A stretch of DNA of 64,000 nucleotides from Hyphomicrobiales bacterium (GCA_027489955.1 JAIXYZ010000013.1:744001-808000), one strand, 5' to 3'. Positions 21,001 to 26,773 are shown, counted from the first letter of the stretch. A program made the numbers and translations. The notes: generated from the sequence alone by a model not told the origin.

Positions 21001-21959
21001 TGCGCCAGATCGCGGACCGACCCGATATTGTCGATCTCCTCGAAGAGCGTCAGCGTGTAGGTGTTGCCCGTCAGGCCGCCGACCTGCGCGGTGAAGATGG
21101 TCTTCTGGACGCCGTCGACCGTTGCCAGGGCCTCGATCAGCGTGCCCTCGGCGTTGAGACGCAGCGTGATGGGCGAGCCGCCGGAGGTGAGGCCCGTCGC
21201 CACGGGCGCGCCGCCCGCAACGAGCGACAGCTCGGTGCCGCCGATGGCGTCCAATTCGATGACGCCGTTGAAAAACACGGACCCGAAGCCGTCGCGGCCG
21301 AAATTGATGTTGAGGTTTCCCGACACCGAGACCGGGCTGTTCGTCCGGTCGAGCGTCAGTTCGTCGGTGGACGCCTCGGTCAGGTTGACCAGCGTGTCCA
21401 GGGCCGTCGGCCGGTCGTCTGACACCAGCTGCTGGCTGCCGAACGCGCCGCCGAAATCGGTGTCGCCGAGCAGGCCCTGCGGGCCGCCGCGGCCGTCCGC
21501 GAGGCTGCGCAGGTCGGCGTTCGGATCGACGCTCGCGCCGTTCTCCGTGCCGCCGGTCTGGCCGGCCGCCGGGAGCACGCTCGGATCGGTCGTGATGGGA
21601 AAGGCCTGCGCGAATTGCTGGGGCGTGAGGATCTGCTGGGCTTCGCCGACCTGGACGTTGGGCTGGGTGCCGTCGGGGCCGCCGAAGAAGTCCGTGATCG
21701 TGACGACGCCGTTGTCGCTGAAGATGATCCGCAGCGAGCGCCCGTCCCGCAGCAGGACGATCTGCTCGTTCGCAATGGTGCGCAGGTCGATGGTCGAGAA
21801 GGCGTTGCCGTCGAAGGTCGGCAGGCCGCCTGCCGGAGGCTTCTGGACGACGAGGACAGGCTTGCCGGAGCGATCGGCTGGAGGCGGCGGGGCCGAAGGC
21901 GTCACGCCGCCGGCCTGCGCCACGATGAATGAGCCGTCGGTCTGATTACGCCCAGCCAT
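6075..21959 (-). CDS. Giant LapA-like RTX adhesin, type I secreted (~5,294 aa)
   Basis: Cell-surface or biofilm adhesin predicted to be exported by the type I system encoded upstream. N-terminal ~150 residues have no signal peptide and end in the motif PITTDPSVLPAAG (PAAG, residues 130-133), a plausible LapG cleavage site. About 11 DUF5801/T1SS-143-type repeats follow (each with an WGADD-like and a DGD...DDxPV segment). Then come four modules marked GADGW(K/R), two near-identical modules starting near TVSEAD(L/I)ETALA, a long block of RTX nonapeptides (GGxGxDxL), cadherin-like domains, and a second RTX block. The last ~100 residues (FADAGGAHFDTITDYTFADD onward) form a type I secretion target. 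The start ATG at 21959 has GGAACAGG just upstream; an in-frame TTG lies at 21971. Calcium binding by the RTX repeats is family knowledge. Confidence 0.9.
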   Translation of the reverse strand: MAGRNQTDGSFIVAQAGGVTPSAPPPPADRSGKPVLVVQKPPAGGLPTFDGNAFSTIDLRTIANEQIVLLRDGRSLRIIFSDNGVVTITDFFGGPDGTQPNVQVGEAQQILTPQQFAQAFPITTDPSVLPAAGQTGGTENGASVDPNADLRSLADGRGGPQGLLGDTDFGGAFGSQQLVSDDRPTALDTLVNLTEASTDELTLDRTNSPVSVSGNLNINFGRDGFGSVFFNGVIELDAIGGTELSLVAGGAPVATGLTSGGSPITLRLNAEGTLIEALATVDGVQKTIFTAQVGGLTGNTYTLTLFEEIDNIGSVRDLAQAFVFYLEARDSDGDASFSPVRLVFTIGDDVPELLGAAPTANAIREGDNPLGNEDGNGVAVVGRPTDPAFPSADKADDLANASIGRPGPDGQPLPPTGGADGIPDEATVSGSLLINWGADDDTGYDDAPGDTIARRLEFAPIADVGGSAAAPAGFAGTPILDAAAAAFLQVNRIPAGGGAAEAISGLYSNDQPIKIWIDPAPNAGVGGVQQARLVGYTGPLVGGGEGEGAGGFPLNPVFVVTLDAAAINGAYNFTLLGTLDHLTGADAANAGRTTTGIARDGETGQLTLDPTAGGEAQVNLEDYSLTFGVRGYDADGDPVETTFTILIRDDKPVAYDFGSAEAKTLQEEDRTGVPDANDPDADDGTVLVDPLGTGAPLAGTQITDTLGVRWGSDRDQYNLAGGDGVGRLLQFRAGEGLPFTLVDATTGNALSELRSEGQLVQYRYDTIDGQPRLTGFVPADGEGEPRIVFQIALDPAQPNGGFAFTLFETLDHPANGGGAASVQNNLEFQVFYRATDADGDQSDGSFRFRVEDDVPVITGAANSALHENDLPNGNDGEKEATTATASLGISWGSDDGAARSVAFDTRSVLGIQVPDVRFIDGNGNEYLPTSGGDVIAYSVAIVNGNPVLTATAYPIGGSPRTVFTIELDASAPNGEYTFTLLDNIDHRSGNGENATDIRVRFQATDSDGDTVESTFEVRITDDVPVATTPDTSTLVEEDLPYVAGLPDQTVPDITVATGSVGIRWGADDDTTIPGQRSLEFVTAGGAPVVSVTGTDAGGNPVTVALTADGRAVRFALTNLGDGAVLVGYVGNSPLAALNPANQVFTLTLDPDASANGQYTFRLLQNLDHPGLDQDTLRLAFDVRGVDSDGDRTLPTTIVVNIVDDKPEIDQALNQNASIDEEVLATGIAGGSFAGNAGDTYTGRTGDDADLAPNPGATVGGTLGVYWGADNANPGTNGIDRTLTFDPAALPTGLTSDQVALEYVLTGNGSVLTAYKGAGRTDADRVFVATLSDAASGSYTFTILGNLDHAGLNAEDNLAIALNFIAKDADGDIAKGSVTVSVDDDAPVLLGAVGSTLDEDDLTTGNDTLPKEALAATASLGVAWGSDDGAARSLAFDTRSVLGIQVPDVRFLDGAGNEFVPTSNGNLLLYSVSTIAGVPTLTATTLGGTPVFTIALDKTAANGAYTFTLLDNLDHRPGNGENFIDIRVGFRATDGDGDRVDGTFNVRVTDDVPLATTPPDVANLKEESLAYVTAPADPDSPDVDVRTVTGSLNILWGADDDTVADLTGNQRDLDFVTAGGNPVVVFTGENGVVPTLTADGRTVLYSVVNTGDGALLVGYTNANFGGVLNPSNHVFTISLDADALAGGQYTFTLLGNLDHPVASGTAQDVLTLAFQVRATDSDGDSVVTTLSIRIEDDMPAIDVAAIQNRSIDEEALAGGNAGESYPGATGDAADLAGNNALTVGGTLGIAWGADNGNPAANGRDRTLTFDQGNPPSGLTSDGVALGYAYTNGGRTITAYKINGNANDATDPANRVFTATLSDSGNGSYTFTLLGNLDHAGPNAEDNLDIALAFVAKDTDDDTATGTFTITIDDDAPVLGAAASLTFSEDDLSTFPATDATLADVTVRTASLAVNWGSDNAVSQRSLEFLTQGSLVGPQGQVQFLDGSGNPVAIPTSNGDPLVFRVTVENGVPTLTAYAYRVLDGLAERPVFTITLDKSAANGAYTFTLLDNLDHPAGNGENVLDIRVNFRATDGDGDSVDGNFSVRVIDDKPELAGAVATTRLYEDNLAGVPAVNDTQPTGSPNPAGTDPRSVTQDLQIAWGADDDAAWPGERQLDFIQLGGNPSVTVTREDGVTPAALTSGGANVKFVVLNTGTDAETLVAYTGNDILGPIFNQVFTVSLNPNAPNGQYTFTLIRELDHPVNGTLEDVLNLRFGVRATDSDGDTVDQYFTVQVQDDVPVAGGADIAVNERIPASGIYEVSVSGQALSSPFGAGADGWRGDTFENAVDLVSVSPVSVINPANGQAVAVTFAKVNSPSGQAIFVGTAGPLGEVIRLTLDQNGTFAYRQSQPLFHKDGSLLQDARDLDFVYTVTDGDGDVSAQQTVSITVNDDAPTARAGAATVTDADTAGAGQVSLPGTALSGAISPGADGWKNANFLDAVTMDGQPQLAGGGTIQVVNPADGSAVDVVFTKTAGSGGSVRFEGNAAGFGAPVIVLTLNPNGTFTYVQTEALYHTGGNAVTASDLVFNYRLTDADDDTTAVQAITVTVNDVAPTLDASTVSLSDSEAALAGLDRAPRTGDDATLVMQQTFTAPVAGADGWRGGNFGQAVTFTDKPGLFYVVNTATGALVEVQVNGNDVVRTATSAKLFATVDFGDGFGPRTVFEFTVDAAGSVTYMQYLPLRHAENTAEDGAITLPFGFTLTDADGDVTASKLTNVTVGDDEPTIAMGAIVLTGAESVLAGADHIRGNGDDQTLVMTTTVATPVSGSDGWKDGSFGSAVTFTTIPADLIYVVNPATGVPVGLNVNGNNVIRTATSITLFHDVDFGAGPQRVFELEIRNDGTVEYRQFMALRHEEGGATDGSLQLNFAYTLTDGDLDTTAAQTITVTVTDDQPTVTGATVALTVSEADLETALATGTAGAVDADNSNGATASGSLLALVTGGADGPVTFGVETTNLSPSLLALTSRGESLVYTVAGNTLVATSAGGREVFTLTVDAATGAYTFELKDQVDHMASASLGAPTGPVPLALIDQPGESVVVPWNDTANRLTFVGFLPDGDALFRLHNEGQATAVWNLVGNGSLPDFGPFTIGAGEAAFINVGPNPGTYTPTGVGAPSGKSTGLDTNLVSILGGDDALTIDLASAITVSDGDGDTLALSGSLTVTITDDAPTAATPVTLTVSEADIETALAVGSAGAVDADTANGAVVTGSLQAAVNNGADEPVQFGVELTDLSPSLLALTSNGQSLVYSRSGNTLVATATDGREVFTFAVDAASGAFTFALKDRLDHDPQVFYSANAAGQFVVPVPTASVADAGSTLVVEPRSLTANQITFLGRLPDGDAIFRINNGSDGPVAWTLNAPGAGTDYALSIPANAAIIVNVGNVADGLGYSVTGAGAPGGSAATGPAALVVTGNPLATGDSLTIDLSSAVTVRDADGDSLALSGSLIVTIADDAPVSGQTILGGMVTEDGIAGEFFANAVGYSNAGVAAIVPVLSGGIQFGADGYKAGTLTFGASQPALTTNNGTPVQYQRVGNVLYGYTGAPLAAGVTPAANNQVFTLSLDLVSGTFVFVLLKSLDHAVDSQQNVLDIGFQIGFQDRDGDATTATLLIGVEDGWDGNDIVTGTAIADRLVGGPGTNELYGLGGNDTLGGDSKAQVTRFDGGDDIDTLETKSPGGLTTVDLQAGTITGGHYNGSTVVNVENVTNKSPNSAVDYRGNGEANRLEGGNGNDVLEGRGGNDTIIAGDGDDLVVFNAGLLGNPGPVVDGVDSVSGGAGSDTLRIVSDSSRSVALQIGGTTGTFEVRGTGAAPLFVSATSVETVELAFGTNVSNEVFGSGFADAPKILAYGTSAIDGATLGLGNGQDRFFAGASLVTDEIDARDGNDFAIYTPASNATGGLGVQINLSTTDYNDGTFAIAANTAQFKLAAAGPTYTDRLYNFENAEGGGGNDVFIGTDDANSLRGNEGNDTFVGGLGDDSIDGGTGNDRILYALGDGADVVDGGADVDTLVVTTPGAAANLIQYVKAVGSDLQMTPFDYGFVTPYDVTLTVRNVEILDFDLKNGNWLVFGQGGSNLAATGVTNVKVTGDDTGTSLWFANVSSATALNATLAGGDDYFVGSGVSVGSVVDGGSGIDTVDYSQITQRFVINLGGGTADRYTLGGSFVATDTITNFENATGSVGNDEIYGTSGANVLNGMDGDDTLAGMDGNDTLNGGAGNDTLIGGAGSDTLNGEGGNDTFALGNDIPGGAGGSRNITLGDGSLRSLSIAGLAGTGDVVNGGTGIDVINLYREGRPGFVADYVAAPGYLSGVETINGSDGNDIIMLAAGYTADGGVVTLNGGDGDDALAGSNAGDVLNGGEGNDLLSGLGGNDTLNGGAGNDEIWGGAGDDTINGGTGNDTIIYVSGNGSDIVDGGADTDTLIVRGTGGNNVFSVTNTDADPVSLEVGVDGATSLVTNVEEIQIEGGGGVDTLTVAGDLNGTGLAQSTIRFDAGTGNDTLDLSGLLSAHRIVSDGGDGTDTVRIGVAYGAAAFAKVFGIDGTTLIGTDMTIGGVTHQFVNYEAFAFTDGTRTLQELFNTAPAATGGEVLTANEDGSITILAAQLTGNEVDPDAGQTLRPVLVSGPPAFAGTLVDNGNGTFTFTAAPNFSGVATFTYRVNDGFADSNVVSASINVTPDADAPALNIAGAPSPAATGNEDTAIALPAIAAMLTDTDGSETLRVTLTGAPAGSVVSDGVSGLVIGVGGVWDVTGFNLATLVLTPPQDYAGSFTLSVNATSTDTASLTTGAASDTATTIGTIAVTVAGVNDAPVFTLAGAQTSNEDAGQQVVANFLTGRGPGGGPDEASQSTALSIANNNNALFSEQPWIDGNGTLRYTAAPNAFGTATVTVQLFDNGGVANGGVNSKTATFAITINDVPEPLDAVNDRLITNATNGSLIVLPQIAFLWNDLGNGTAPLNITGITGDQGTTRGISDGFVTVQVQGNSRTYTYTVSDGVASDTGTIEVLRSPPASLLATPGNDFFVFTNQNPDFGGGAGDDILVGTNSTSQNILRGGDGRDLIIGGSNLSLNELFGDAGNDVLIGGNNLSENRLNGGAGDDELYGGNNLSQNIMKGDAGNDLLVGTGATDIMNGGADNDRLFGNGGNDTLNGGTGDDRLSGGTGNDTLTGGAGKDTFVFADAGGAHFDTITDYTFADDVIDISALLDAAFGPTSNVADFVRITEAGSNIRLQVDVNGPSGGALWQDVAMLQGYNSAGADQVKLLFENQQHIVSV
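6520..6805 (-). repeat. Expanded 20-residue RTX-like repeats inside the adhesin C-terminus
   Basis: Four consecutive 60-bp units encode a nonapeptide-like half (G(G/D)xGxDxLxGG) alternating with a NLS-x-N half, for example GDAGNDVLIGG then NNLSENRLN. They precede canonical GGxGxD repeats that run up to the C-terminal secretion signal. Units have diverged but keep the exact 20-residue spacing. Confidence 0.8.
8600..11035 (-). repeat. Main RTX nonapeptide region of the adhesin
   Basis: This region encodes many GGxGxDxLx-type repeats in short clusters (for example DTLNGGAGNDTLIGGAGSD), separated by beta-rich insertions of 100-150 residues. RTX repeats are known to fold into calcium-binding beta-rolls after export. 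The DNA is correspondingly repetitive (recurring cgtgtcgttgccg on the plus strand), so assembly and alignment errors are most likely here. Confidence 0.85.
11500..13170 (-). repeat. Tandem pair of ~840-bp modules in the adhesin
   Basis: Two adjacent modules begin TVSEADLETALA and TVSEADIETALA. They share long matching stretches, such as LSPSLLALTS and (S)GREVFTFxVDAA, and each ends before an ITDDAPT or IADDAPV boundary. Boundaries are approximate, taken from the DDAPx motifs. Confidence 0.75.
13170..15120 (-). repeat. Four GADGW-type modules in the adhesin
   Basis: Four successive modules of ~450-500 bp each carry a (G)ADGW(R/K) or SDGWK marker, a VVNxATG or VINPANG segment, an LxxxxLxH segment and a DGD/DADxDxT exit. 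They differ from the upstream DUF5801-type repeats in lacking the WGADD motif. Boundaries are approximate. Confidence 0.7.
15125..19400 (-). repeat. Higher-order triad repeat array in the adhesin (period ~1.6 kb)
   Basis: DUF5801-like repeats here come in an ordered A-B-C pattern. A units carry VPDVRF-type sequence near 19210, 17620 and (diverged) 16010. A/B boundary motifs recur near 18890, 17300 and 15690. C units have the DRTLTF stretch near 18110 and 16530. This gives two full triads and one A-B partial, period about 1,585-1,600 bp. Confidence 0.8.
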
Positions 21960-22092
21960 AGCCTGTTCCAATTCGGCTAAAATACCCCAGCTGGTTAGTT
22001 ACCTTTCGTTAAGCAATCTCGCAACGGCAAGCATGCCACAGGGTTAAATTAACTTGTCCGAAAATGGCGCGGAATTGCTGGCCGCCGGCATG

Positions 22093-22114
22093 AAAAAGGG
22101 GGCCAATGGCCCCC
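22093..22114 (-). terminator. Rho-independent terminator downstream of the LapG-like gene
   Basis: Read on the minus strand, GGGGGCC, a 3-base loop and GGCCCCC form a perfect 7-bp stem followed by TTTTT. It lies 32 bp after the protease stop and before the adhesin start. The adhesin therefore probably has its own promoter in 21960-22092. Confidence 0.88.
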
Positions 22115-22145
22115 GATTTATGGAACTGCCGTCGCCAAGTCTCTG

Positions 22146-23132
22146 TCAGTGCAGCGATGCCGTGTTCGCGTCGCGCGCGGCGACCGGCGCCGCATAGATG
22201 ATGCCGCCGGTTTCCTCCACCGCGACGACCGGCGCGTAATGGCCGATCTCGGCGTCGCTCCGCACCTCGTCGGTGAGGTTGTCGAGGATGTAGCGGCGCC
22301 CGTCGAGGGAGACCGAGAGCACGGCGTGGTCCTCGCCGCGCAGGAGATGGCGCACCAGGACGATGCGCATCCGAGACGCCGGCAGGCCGGCGCGCTTCAG
22401 CGTCTCGAACTTGGCGATGGCGAAATCCTCGCAGTCCCCGCCGAGCGCCAGCGTCTCGGACAGCGTGGCCCAGCGGTCTGCGACCCCATAAGTCGCGATG
22501 TCCGCGCGATAGGTGACGAGCCTGTTGATGGCCCGGTTCACGTGCTCGATCCGCGCCCGTCCGTCGAGGCTTCCGGCGGCCCGGGCCGCCTCGCTCCAGC
22601 GGCGTTCGCGCGGCGTCGCGCAGGCGTCGCCGTCGGCAAGGCAATCGTCGAGGCGGGCCTGTTCGAGGCCCATGCGCGCGCGCACCTCGTTCCAGCGGCG
22701 CATCGTGGAGGGCGCGCCGAACGGAATGGCGATCTGCCCGAATTCGGCGGTCGCGGCCGGCGCCGGCAGGATCGGGTCGGAGCCGCGCAGACCAAGGGGA
22801 GATTGGTCGTCGAACAACCCGGGAGAAGGCGCGGCGGCGGGCCTTGGCTGGGCGCCGTCACGGGCGGCGAGCACGGCGGCGATGCTGAAGACCTTGAAGG
22901 CGGCGGCGCGCGTCACGGCGGGGTTCGCCGGCGGGGCAGGGGTGCGGACGATCGCGGCGGCCGGCTCCGGCGCGAGCGTACCGCGCAGGCCGAGCGCAGG
23001 GCCGAAGCCCATGTCGTCGGTGGCGAAGGCGACCGCGGGGATCGCGGCGGCGATGAGGCCTCCCGTCGCCAGGACGCAGGCCGTGGCGCGCACGCGCCAG
23101 GGCGCGCGCGTCTGCGCGGCTAGAGCCGTCAT
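22146..23132 (-). CDS. lapG: LapG-type transglutaminase-like periplasmic cysteine protease (BTLCP)
   Basis: Periplasmic protease of the C93/BTLCP family. In Pseudomonas, LapG cuts the adhesin LapA after a di-alanine site and releases it from the cell. The 328-residue protein has an N-terminal hydrophobic export segment (about 15-37), a low-complexity Ala/Pro stretch and a C-terminal papain-like domain. The full triad is visible: Cys234 (GGDCEDFA), His269 (EDHAVLSV) and Asp284 (YILDNL), spaced as in the family. ATG at 23132 follows an AGGGACGG ribosome-binding site. It is 26 bp downstream of the membrane-fusion gene and next to the adhesin, its likely substrate. Confidence 0.9.
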   Translation of the reverse strand: MTALAAQTRAPWRVRATACVLATGGLIAAAIPAVAFATDDMGFGPALGLRGTLAPEPAAAIVRTPAPPANPAVTRAAAFKVFSIAAVLAARDGAQPRPAAAPSPGLFDDQSPLGLRGSDPILPAPAATAEFGQIAIPFGAPSTMRRWNEVRARMGLEQARLDDCLADGDACATPRERRWSEAARAAGSLDGRARIEHVNRAINRLVTYRADIATYGVADRWATLSETLALGGDCEDFAIAKFETLKRAGLPASRMRIVLVRHLLRGEDHAVLSVSLDGRRYILDNLTDEVRSDAEIGHYAPVVAVEETGGIIYAAPVAARDANTASLH

Positions 23133-23158
23133 GAAGTACCGTCCCTGTTATCTCGCCG

Positions 23159-24478
23159 TCAGCGCTCGCGGAGCGCTTCGGACCGCGCTTTTGTCAGCGG
23201 CTTCATGAGATAAGCGAGGACGGTTTTCTCACCGGTTAAGATGTCGACCGAGGCGACCATTCCCGGTATTATTGGTAAAGGCTTGTTTGCCGAGCCCAGG
23301 AAATTCTTATCGGTCCGCACGATGACGCGGTAGAACGCTTCACCTTTGTCGTTGGTGATGGCATCGGCGCTGATACGCTCCACGGCGCCCGGCAACGTTC
23401 CGTAAACCGAGTAATCGTAGGCCGTGATCTTGACGTTGGCGCGCTGGTTCGGGTGCAGGAACGCCACGTCCTGCGGGCGCACGCGGGTCTCGATCAGCAG
23501 CGAGTCCTCCAGCGGCACGATCTCCAGGATATTCTGGCCGGGCTGAACGACCGCTCCGATCGTGGTGACGTTGAGCTTGTTGATGATGCCGCGCACGGGC
23601 GATTTCAGCGTCGTGCGGGTCACGCGGTCCGATGCGGCCTTGATCGTCTCGTCGAGCACCGAGAGATCGGCCTGCGCCTTTGTCAGCTCCTCCCGCGCCT
23701 GGGAGCGGAAGGCGGATTCGGCGTTCTTCAGCCGCTCCTCGACCTCCACGATGGCCGATTGGGAGCGCGGGATCTGCCGCTGGATCACGTCGAGCTCGCC
23801 CTTGGTCGTGGCGAGCTGCCGCTCGATGCGCACCATGTCGATCTCGGAGACCACGCCCTGGCGGCGCAGGTTCCTGTTGATTTCGAACTCCCGCTCCGAG
23901 AACGCGACGGTCTGCTGGAGCTTGCGCTCGGTGGCCAGGAGCTCCTGCAACTCCTGCTTCCGCTGGACCAGCTGTTGCTCGAGGATGGCGAGGTCCTGAG
24001 CCTGCTTCTCCAGGCGCGCCCGGAACAGGTTCTGCTCCGCGTCGAGGACGGCCTGGGCCCGCCCCGCGATGTCGGCAGACGCCTCGATCCGCGTCTTGCC
24101 GTTGGCCTCCGCCTCCAGCCGCGCGATCTTGATGATGAGCGAGAAGCGCCGCTGCCGGATCTCGCCGAGTTGCGAGGAGAACCCGGTATCGTCGATGCGC
24201 ATCAGCACCTGGCCCTCGGCGACGATGTCGCCTTCGCGGGCCATGATCCGCTCGACGAGGCCCGCTTCCAGCACCTGCACGACCTGCACCTGCTGGGAGG
24301 GAATGACCCGGCCGTCGCCGCGCGTCACCTCCTCCACATGGGCCAGCGCCGCCCAGACGATGCCGAAGAACAGCAGGGCGCCGATGATGACCACGAGCAG
24401 CCACGAGGCGCGCGAGATGTCGAGGTCGTGGGCGCCCTCGGCACGGTTCAGGAATTTGAGGTTGAGGCGCGAGGTCAC
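23159..24478 (-). CDS. Type I secretion membrane-fusion protein (HlyD/LapC family)
   Basis: Periplasmic adaptor linking the inner-membrane ABC exporter to the TolC channel. The 439-residue protein has one TM helix (about 24-46, WLLVVIIGALLFFGIVWAAL), split lipoyl/biotinyl halves and a long coiled coil (about 110-290, rich in Glu/Gln/Arg heptads). A C-terminal beta-barrel region includes the HlyD signature around PIIPGMVASVDI. GTG at 24478 overlaps the exporter stop TGA (24475-24477), so the two are translationally coupled. It ends 26 bp before lapG. Confidence 0.93.
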   Translation of the reverse strand: MTSRLNLKFLNRAEGAHDLDISRASWLLVVIIGALLFFGIVWAALAHVEEVTRGDGRVIPSQQVQVVQVLEAGLVERIMAREGDIVAEGQVLMRIDDTGFSSQLGEIRQRRFSLIIKIARLEAEANGKTRIEASADIAGRAQAVLDAEQNLFRARLEKQAQDLAILEQQLVQRKQELQELLATERKLQQTVAFSEREFEINRNLRRQGVVSEIDMVRIERQLATTKGELDVIQRQIPRSQSAIVEVEERLKNAESAFRSQAREELTKAQADLSVLDETIKAASDRVTRTTLKSPVRGIINKLNVTTIGAVVQPGQNILEIVPLEDSLLIETRVRPQDVAFLHPNQRANVKITAYDYSVYGTLPGAVERISADAITNDKGEAFYRVIVRTDKNFLGSANKPLPIIPGMVASVDILTGEKTVLAYLMKPLTKARSEALRER

Positions 24479-26724
24479 GGTTTGCCCGCCTCGGGGGCAG
24501 GGGACTCGCGGCGGCCCCGGCGCGCCAGCTCCTTGAGCACCGCGTCCCGCGGCCCGTCCATGACCAGGGCTCCCCGATCGAAGACAAGCAGGCGGTCGAC
24601 CACCTGCAGGAGCGAGTGGCGGTGCGTCGAGATCATCACGGTGATGCCGCTGCCGCCGATCTCCAGGAGCTTGTCGATCAGCTGCGTCTCGCTCGCCGTG
24701 TCCATGGCGCTCGAGGGCTCGTCGAGGAAGAGGATGCGCGGCTTGCGGATGATGCAGCGCGCGATCGCCACCGTCTGGCGCTGGCCGCCCGACAGCGTGC
24801 GGCCGCGCTCGCCGACCACCATGTCGTAGCCGCGCGGATGGCGCGAGGCGAATTCGTCGACGCCCGTCAGCTTGGCGGCGTCGACGATCTCTGCATCCGT
24901 CGCGTCGGGCCGGCCGAAGGCGATGTTGTCGCGCAGCGTGCCGACGAAGAGCTCCGGGTCCTGGCCCACCAGGCCGACGCCGCCGCGTATGTCCGCCGGG
25001 TCCATCTGCCGCGCGTCCACGCCGTCGAGGAACACGGTGCCCTTCTCGGGCGCATAGAGCCCGGCGACCAGCCGGCCGACCGTCGACTTGCCCGAGCCCA
25101 TCCGGCCGATGATGCCGACGCGTTCCCCGGGAGCGACCGAGAAAGACACGTCCTTGATCGCCGGCAGCGCCGCGCCGGGATAGGTCAGCGTCACGTTCTC
25201 GAAGCGGACAGCGCCGTCCGTGATCGGCCGCGCGACGAAGGGCTTGCCGAGGGGGCGCTCGCTCTCGATCGCCATCACGCCCTCGATGGAGCGCAGGGCG
25301 ACGATGGTCTGCTGCAGCCGGGACAGGGTCGCCGAGATGCCCGCGAGCGGGGCCAGCATGCGCCCGCCCAGGATCGTCGACGCGACGAGCGCGCCGGTCG
25401 TGATCGAGCCGTCCTGGATGAGGTAAACGCCCCAGATCAGGGTGACGATGGTCACCGCCTGCTGGACGAAGGCGGTGGCGTGGGTGGCGACCGTCGCCCA
25501 GAAGCGGCTGTCGTGGCTCGAGCGCGCGGTCGCCGCCACGGCCCGTTCCCAGGCACGCTGCATCCGGCCCTCGCCGCCGACCGACTTGATCGTCTCCAGC
25601 CCGGTCACCGCCTCGATCAGGATCGCGTGGCGAAGCGCGCCCTCCCGCTGGGCCTTGGCGATGGCGCGACCGAGCGGGATCTGGATGAGCAGGGTGATGG
25701 CGACGACTAGCGGCACCGCCAGCACCGATACCCAGGCCAGCGATCCCACCAGCGCAAACATGACCGCCGCGAAGATCACGATGAAGACGACGTCGGTCAG
25801 CGCGATCAGCGTCGCCGACGTGAAGAAGTCGCGCACCGTCTCGAATTCGCGGACCTGGTTGGCGAAGGCGCCGGCCAGGCCCGGCCGGCGTTCCAGCCGG
25901 ATCGACATGACATGCTCGAACACGCGGGATGCGAGCAGCAGGTCCGCCTTCTTGCCCGCGACGTCGACGATCTCGGATCGCACCGTGCGCAGGAGCATGT
26001 CGAAGATCAGCGCGATCAGCACGCCGATGGCCAGCGCCCATAGCGTCGCGACCGCGGCATTCGGCACCACCCGGTCGTAGACGTTCATTGAGAACAGCGG
26101 CAGCGCCAGCCCGAGCATGTTCAGCACAAGGGCGGCGAAGGCGACCTGCGCGTAGTTGGGCCAGAACTTGAAGATAACGCTCCAGAACCAGTGCGGCGGA
26201 GCAGGTTCGCGCCCGGCGATGAGTTCGCTCTGAACGGGAGAGGCGTTGAGCGGCGCGGTGAGCACGGTCGTGCCGTCGCAGGCGGCGGCGAGCGTCGGCA
26301 GCGATACCCTGGTGCCGTTGCGCGTGCGCGGATCGACGACGTCGACCCATTGGCCTTCCTTGTCGAGAGCGGTCACCACGAGGCAACCGCTGTTCTTCAG
26401 GAAGACGATGACGGGCACGACCGCCGCGGAGACCGCGGTCAGGGGCTGTTGGACGACCTCGCAGGCAAGCCCGCCCCGGGCGGCCGCGCGCGGCAGCGTG
26501 TCCCGGTCGAGGAAACCGGTTTCGAGCGGAAGTCCGGAAAGCAGGGCGGACGCCGAGACCGGCCGTCCGTGATGGGCTGCGACGAAGACGAGCGCTTCCA
26601 GCAGCCCGGGATCGGACGGCGCCCGCGCATTGGCTTCCAGCGCCGCCATGTCCGCCTGGTTGGGCGTGTCAGGCGCATCGACGGCCGGTTGCTCGGCCGT
26701 GGTCATCGGGGCGGTCAGAACCAT
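24475..26724 (-). CDS. Type I secretion ABC exporter with C39-like domain (LapB/HlyB family)
   Basis: Inner-membrane exporter that powers adhesin secretion with ATP. The 749-residue protein has three parts: an N-terminal C39-like domain (about 35-165) with no cysteine at the usual catalytic position, so a substrate-docking rather than protease domain; a six-helix ABC membrane domain (about 180-470); and a nucleotide-binding domain with Walker A GRMGSGKST (540-548), signature LSGGQ (644-648) and Walker B ILFLDEP (664-670). A second in-frame ATG lies at 26706. It starts 49 bp after the TolC-family stop, in the same operon. Confidence 0.93.
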   Translation of the reverse strand: MVLTAPMTTAEQPAVDAPDTPNQADMAALEANARAPSDPGLLEALVFVAAHHGRPVSASALLSGLPLETGFLDRDTLPRAAARGGLACEVVQQPLTAVSAAVVPVIVFLKNSGCLVVTALDKEGQWVDVVDPRTRNGTRVSLPTLAAACDGTTVLTAPLNASPVQSELIAGREPAPPHWFWSVIFKFWPNYAQVAFAALVLNMLGLALPLFSMNVYDRVVPNAAVATLWALAIGVLIALIFDMLLRTVRSEIVDVAGKKADLLLASRVFEHVMSIRLERRPGLAGAFANQVREFETVRDFFTSATLIALTDVVFIVIFAAVMFALVGSLAWVSVLAVPLVVAITLLIQIPLGRAIAKAQREGALRHAILIEAVTGLETIKSVGGEGRMQRAWERAVAATARSSHDSRFWATVATHATAFVQQAVTIVTLIWGVYLIQDGSITTGALVASTILGGRMLAPLAGISATLSRLQQTIVALRSIEGVMAIESERPLGKPFVARPITDGAVRFENVTLTYPGAALPAIKDVSFSVAPGERVGIIGRMGSGKSTVGRLVAGLYAPEKGTVFLDGVDARQMDPADIRGGVGLVGQDPELFVGTLRDNIAFGRPDATDAEIVDAAKLTGVDEFASRHPRGYDMVVGERGRTLSGGQRQTVAIARCIIRKPRILFLDEPSSAMDTASETQLIDKLLEIGGSGITVMISTHRHSLLQVVDRLLVFDRGALVMDGPRDAVLKELARRGRRESPAPEAGKP

Positions 26725-26773
26725 CTACGTCCAGACGTGGCGTTGGTCCGACCGTCCCGAGGGACGGCGGACA

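Noticed and set aside
22033-22060. Possible sigma54 promoter before the adhesin (TGGCATG...TTGC words)
   Set aside because: The spacing between the GG and GC elements is not the required 10 bases on either reading.
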